Of a stretch of DNA of 64,000 bases, positions 61,007 to 64,000 are shown in pieces. Below the pieces are notes generated by a model. It ran no database searches. It saw nothing but the letters and a program-made list of their open reading frames with translations, and had not been told where the DNA came from. Numbering within the stretch: the first letter of the stretch is position 1; the number at the start of each line of letters is the position of its first letter. The position numbers and the translations under genes were made by a program. This stretch comes from Micromonospora zingiberis (GTDB lineage Bacteria > Actinomycetota > Actinomycetes > Mycobacteriales > Micromonosporaceae): positions 62,001-126,000 of the forward strand of contig NZ_SJJR01000014.1 of the NCBI RefSeq assembly GCF_004331455.1, in the 5' to 3' direction.

Positions 61007-61086
61007 CGGGGAGATCTTGGTACGAGTGCGCCCCTTGAGGGGCGCACTCGTACCAAGATCCCGGGTGCCTTGGCGTGGCAGCGAGC
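61007..61086. repeat. Dispersed palindromic element, copy 2 (perfect)
   Basis: Two 22-nt arms (61013-61034, 61039-61060) match perfectly around a TTGA loop: GATCTTGGTACGAGTGCGCC CC and complement. The tail TGCCTTGGCGTGGCAGCGAG (61066-61085) is identical to that at 2361-2380. The rest of the 290-bp gap after the P450 gene shows no gene; it could also act as terminator for the P450. Confidence 0.85.
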
Positions 61087-61166
61087 GACAGGTGTCGAGG
61101 ATTGAACATCCAAGTTCATCGATGTAGCCTGGTGGTGTCGTTCGTCTGTCTCATGGAGGTGCCCCG

Positions 61167-61553
61167 ATGCGTGTCCGCGCTGACCGTCGCCGCCTGGTCC
61201 GCTTGTTCTCGGCGTTCGCAACGGCCGCCGCCGTCGCTTCGGTCTGGGCCGCTCCCGTTTCGGCCGCGCCGGCCGGCGGGTCGGCTGCTCCCGCCAAGAT
61301 CTCCTGGAATCGGGCCGGGATGCAGGCCATGGTGCTGCCTCCGCCGCACGAGCCGGACCGGGGGACGTGCGTGCCGACGCGCAACGGCCAGAAGATCCGG
61401 TTGGACTGCACCATCAAGAAGGAAGACACCACGCTGTGGGTCGCCTGCTCGGGCGGGTTCGTCGAGATCCGCCATCTCAACCCACCCGGCGTCACCGCGG
61501 AAGGCACCTGTCCCACCTACGGCGGCTACGCGTTGACCTACACCAGGCCATGA
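61167..61553 (+). CDS. Small secreted four-cysteine protein
   Basis: This 128-residue product has a signal peptide (Arg-rich start, FSAFATAAAVASVWAAPVSA) cut before APAGG. The mature part of about 95 residues has cysteines in GTCVP, LDCTI, VACSG and GTCPT, likely two disulfides. GGAGG lies 8 nt before the ATG. I do not recognise a family. Function unknown; it is not obviously part of the RiPP pair. Confidence 0.75.
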   Translation: MRVRADRRRLVRLFSAFATAAAVASVWAAPVSAAPAGGSAAPAKISWNRAGMQAMVLPPPHEPDRGTCVPTRNGQKIRLDCTIKKEDTTLWVACSGGFVEIRHLNPPGVTAEGTCPTYGGYALTYTRP

Positions 61554-61566
61554 CATTGCCCAGCTG

Positions 61567-61893
61567 GTGTGGCGAGAGCCGGAACTGGCTGAGTTGATCG
61601 TGGCGGACGCCGAGGCGCTGCGAGCCTGGCTGCTGAGCGGCCATGCCGCGTCGATGGGCGCCTGGCGGGTCCTGGGCCGCAAGGGCGGCCCAGGACCCGG
61701 CCGCCCACCCGGACGACCCAACCGCCAGGCCGCCCGCCGCCGCGACGTCCACATCGTCACCAGCAGCGACACCGCAAGCGGGGAAAACGTACGAGAAGAA
61801 ATCGACGAATCCCCGACCACGCCGCACAGCTTAAAGATCAAGCTTAGTGGCGGTCGCCGACACCCCTGGGGTCTGTCGCGACGCACTCGGTGA
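61567..61893 (+). CDS. Hypothetical protein, uncertain
   Basis: This 108-codon frame begins at a GTG (WREPELAELIVADAEALRAWLL) and contains a Gly/Pro/Arg-rich middle. The first 35 residues look like real coding sequence, the rest less so. There is no ribosome binding site. It may be the tail of a lost gene. Confidence 0.3.
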   Translation: MWREPELAELIVADAEALRAWLLSGHAASMGAWRVLGRKGGPGPGRPPGRPNRQAARRRDVHIVTSSDTASGENVREEIDESPTTPHSLKIKLSGGRRHPWGLSRRTR

Positions 61894-62249
61894 TGATGAC
61901 ATGCGCGGGTGTGGCCCACGTCGGTGTGAACTGCTGTCTCAGTAGCTCCATGGTCATCGATAAGGTCGCGCCTGTCCTGTTACCCTCCGACCGGTCCGCG
62001 ACGCTGCGGACTTCCAGTTCAGGCGCCACCTGAGGTGACTAGGAAAATCCTCTTCCTCTGGAGGTGCCCATACTCCTGATCCATTCGTTATTGGTCGGTA
62101 GTCTTCAATGCCGTGCGCGCTTCTTGATCTGGAGGTCAATTCGGGTAGACAGTCGACCTTTCTCGTTAGATTTGACCCATTAGTTAGCCCTTACGGGCTG
62201 GCTAGAATCAGCTCGAATTCTGTCGCGGCGCCGCTTCGCAGGAGGATTG
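61894..62249. promoter_or_regulatory. Leader of the WD40 gene, no other gene seen
   Basis: From 62050 to 62220 the sequence is clearly richer in A and T than its surroundings (for example TTAGATTTGACCCATTAGTT), and contains a short AGCCC-TTAC-GGGCT hairpin (about 62186-62199). This is a suitable promoter zone, but no clear -35/-10 pair with normal spacing is visible. Confidence 0.35.
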
Positions 62250-64000
62250 GTGACTGGTTCTCTTGTTCGCTCCGCCAGCGGTAGCCCGAGGGCTCGCTGG
62301 TCAGTCACGGCCGCCTTTGGCTGGGTGAGCGCCATCGCGACCGGGCAACTGCGGGACGGCCGCGTCATCGCCGTCTCCGGCGGCGCCGACGGCACGGTAC
62401 GGGTCTGGGACCTGGCGACCGGCACACCGATCGGCGAACCACTCACCGGCCACTCCGGCGGGGTGCGGGCGGTGGCGACCGCGACGTTGCCGGACGGCCG
62501 GGTCATCGCCGTCTCCGGCAGCAACGACCGTACGGTGCGGGTGTGGGATTTGGCCGCCGGCAAAGCGTCCGGTAATCCACTCACCGGCCATGCCGGCGGG
62601 GTGGACGCGGTGGCGACCACGACGTTGCCGGACGGCCGGGCTATCGCCGTCTCCGGCAGCGGCAGCGATGGCACGGTGCGGGTGTGGGACCTGACCACCG
62701 GCACACCCTTTGGCGAATCACCCACCGACTTCATCGACTTCGCCGGCGGAGTGTGGGCGGTGGCGACCACGATGCTGCCCGACGGTCGGGCCATCGGGGT
62801 TTCCGGCAGCAGCGACACAGCGCGGGTGTGGGACCTGGCCACCGGCGAACCAGTGGGCGGAGAACTCACCGGCCACCTCAACTCAGTGTGGGCGGTGGCG
62901 ACCACGACGCTGCCCGACGGTCGGGTCATCGGCGTCGCCGGCAGCGGCGACACGGTGCGGGTGTGGGACCTGGCCACCGGCGGACCGATCGGTGAACCAC
63001 TCACGGGCCACATCGGCGGGGTGCGGGCGGTGGCGACCACGATGTTGCCGGACGGCCGCGTCATCGCCGTCTCCAGCGGTGATGACCGTACGGTGCGGGT
63101 GTGGGACTTGGCCGCCGGTCAACCGATCGGCGAGCCACTCACCGGCCATACCCGGATGGTGGTGACGGTGGCGACCACGACACTGCCGGACGGCCGCGTC
63201 ATCGCCGTCTCCAGCGGTGACGACGGTACGGTGCGGGTGTGGGACTTGGCCGCCGGTGAACCGATCGGCGAGCCACTCACCGGCCACACCGGCGAGCTGT
63301 TGGCAGTGGCGACCACGACATTGCCCGATGGCCGCGCCATCGCCGTCTCCGGCAGCAACGACCGCACAGTGCGAATGTGGAACCTGGCCACCGGTAAACC
63401 GATCGGTAAACCACTCACCAGCCATACCGGCGGGGGATTGGCGGTGGCGGCCACCACATTGCCGGACGGCCGAACTGTCGCCGTCTCCGGTGACGGCGGC
63501 TACGGCGTGGTGTGGGTGTGGGACCTGGCCAACGAAAGCCTGATCGGTGAACCAATCACCAGGCACATCGGCGGGGCGGTGGCGGTAGCGGTAGCGACGC
63601 TGCCCGACGGCCGGGCCATCGCCGTCTCCGGCAGCTACGACCGCACACTTCGTATGTGGGACCTGGCCACCGGCAAACCGATCGGCGAGCCACTCACCGG
63701 CCACACCGGCGCGGTGTGGGCGGTGGCGACAGCGACGCTGCCCGACGGCCGCGCCATCGCGGTCTCAGGCGGCAACGACCGCACAGTGCGAAGGTGGAAC
63801 CTGGCCACCGGCAAGCCGATCGGTAAACCAATCACCGGACACACCGACCGGGTGCGGGCGGTGGCGGCCACGACGTTGCCGGACGGCCAGGCCATCGCCG
63901 TTTCCGGCAGCTACGACCGCACACTACGCATGTGGGACCTGGCCACCGGCAAGCCGATTGGTAAACCACTCACCGGCCATACCGGCGAGGTGCGGGCGGT
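62250..64000 (+). CDS. WD40-repeat protein, 3'-incomplete at the window edge
   Basis: The GTG at 62250 has AGGAGG 4 nt upstream. After about 20 residues, WD40 repeats of about 43 residues follow in tandem; twelve are seen before the edge, most ending in a TVRVWDLATG-type strand, then P(I)G(E/K)PLTGHTG and AVATTTLPDGR-IAVSG. The repeats are nearly identical at DNA level, pointing to recent internal duplication. They should form one or two beta-propellers used as interaction platforms. No N-terminal kinase, NTPase or protease domain exists on this side; a C-terminal domain may lie beyond the window. Confidence 0.88.
   Translation, partial: MTGSLVRSASGSPRARWSVTAAFGWVSAIATGQLRDGRVIAVSGGADGTVRVWDLATGTPIGEPLTGHSGGVRAVATATLPDGRVIAVSGSNDRTVRVWDLAAGKASGNPLTGHAGGVDAVATTTLPDGRAIAVSGSGSDGTVRVWDLTTGTPFGESPTDFIDFAGGVWAVATTMLPDGRAIGVSGSSDTARVWDLATGEPVGGELTGHLNSVWAVATTTLPDGRVIGVAGSGDTVRVWDLATGGPIGEPLTGHIGGVRAVATTMLPDGRVIAVSSGDDRTVRVWDLAAGQPIGEPLTGHTRMVVTVATTTLPDGRVIAVSSGDDGTVRVWDLAAGEPIGEPLTGHTGELLAVATTTLPDGRAIAVSGSNDRTVRMWNLATGKPIGKPLTSHTGGGLAVAATTLPDGRTVAVSGDGGYGVVWVWDLANESLIGEPITRHIGGAVAVAVATLPDGRAIAVSGSYDRTLRMWDLATGKPIGEPLTGHTGAVWAVATATLPDGRAIAVSGGNDRTVRRWNLATGKPIGKPITGHTDRVRAVAATTLPDGQAIAVSGSYDRTLRMWDLATGKPIGKPLTGHTGEVRA

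Noticed and set aside
62380..64000. Regular 129-bp repeats suggestive of a CRISPR-like or satellite array
   Set aside because: The repeats stay in one reading frame and spell WD40 units; there are no unique spacers of constant length.

Overview
The window is high-GC DNA with tightly packed operons, many GTG starts and clear Shine-Dalgarno sites. It suggests a filamentous actinomycete, most likely of the Micromonosporaceae. That placement is an inference from base composition, gene style and content (P450-RiPP pair, lipoprotein sugar and oligopeptide ABC transporters, large secreted multidomain enzymes); there is no rRNA to confirm it.

Layout. 0.4-3.1 kb: a DJ-1/PfpI protein, an aldo/keto reductase, then a scar where a DUF2267 gene is broken by an IS5-type transposase remnant. 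3.6-10.5 kb: a carbohydrate ABC importer, a GH3 beta-glucosidase and a ROK regulator, together a glycoside-use operon. 10.4-16.1 kb: an XRE-cupin regulator divergent from a five-gene catabolic operon (FAD monooxygenase, RidA-like protein, alpha/beta hydrolase, metal amidohydrolase, FAH-family enzyme). 16.4-17.8 kb: a TetR gene with a shortened N-terminus next to a decayed quinone-oxidoreductase gene. 18.0-31.8 kb: an acyl-CoA regulon with enoyl-CoA hydratases, acyl-CoA dehydrogenases, thiolase, dehydrogenase, fused isobutyryl-CoA mutase, methylacyl-CoA racemase-like enzyme, an APH-fold kinase and a TetR regulator; three matching 18-bp operators tie it together. 32.0-46.9 kb: a second regulon (two enolase-superfamily enzymes, ketopantoate-reductase-like protein, TetR regulator, Opp/Dpp-type transporter, giant indolepyruvate:ferredoxin oxidoreductase, two SDRs) joined by TTGACA...TGTCAA palindromes.

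47.0-51.6 kb is an accessory islet between an IS5-family remnant and a broken integrase. It encodes a 72-residue six-cysteine peptide followed, in one operon, by a MauE-like membrane protein, a MauD/TlpA-like thioredoxin, an ABC exporter and an S26 signal peptidase. The set looks like a dedicated machine that exports, oxidises and trims a small disulfide-rich peptide. 51.8-58.8 kb: a membrane XRE regulator with an outer lectin-like domain, a secreted ricin-lectin/DUF2690 protein, and a 1571-residue secreted protein combining lysozyme-like, golvesin-like, SGNH-hydrolase and NucA/NucB-nuclease-like parts.

59.4-60.9 kb holds a 30-codon gene with a strong ribosome binding site whose product ends in an aromatic run (YPYWFYNYQ), followed by a cytochrome P450 that lacks the usual I-helix acid/alcohol pair. 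This is a minimal P450-crosslinked RiPP locus. A palindromic element beside it has a second copy near the left end of the window. The window closes with a small secreted cysteine protein and an incomplete WD40-repeat gene that runs off the right edge.

The two strongest candidates for new biology are the six-cysteine peptide export/oxidation operon and the P450-RiPP pair.
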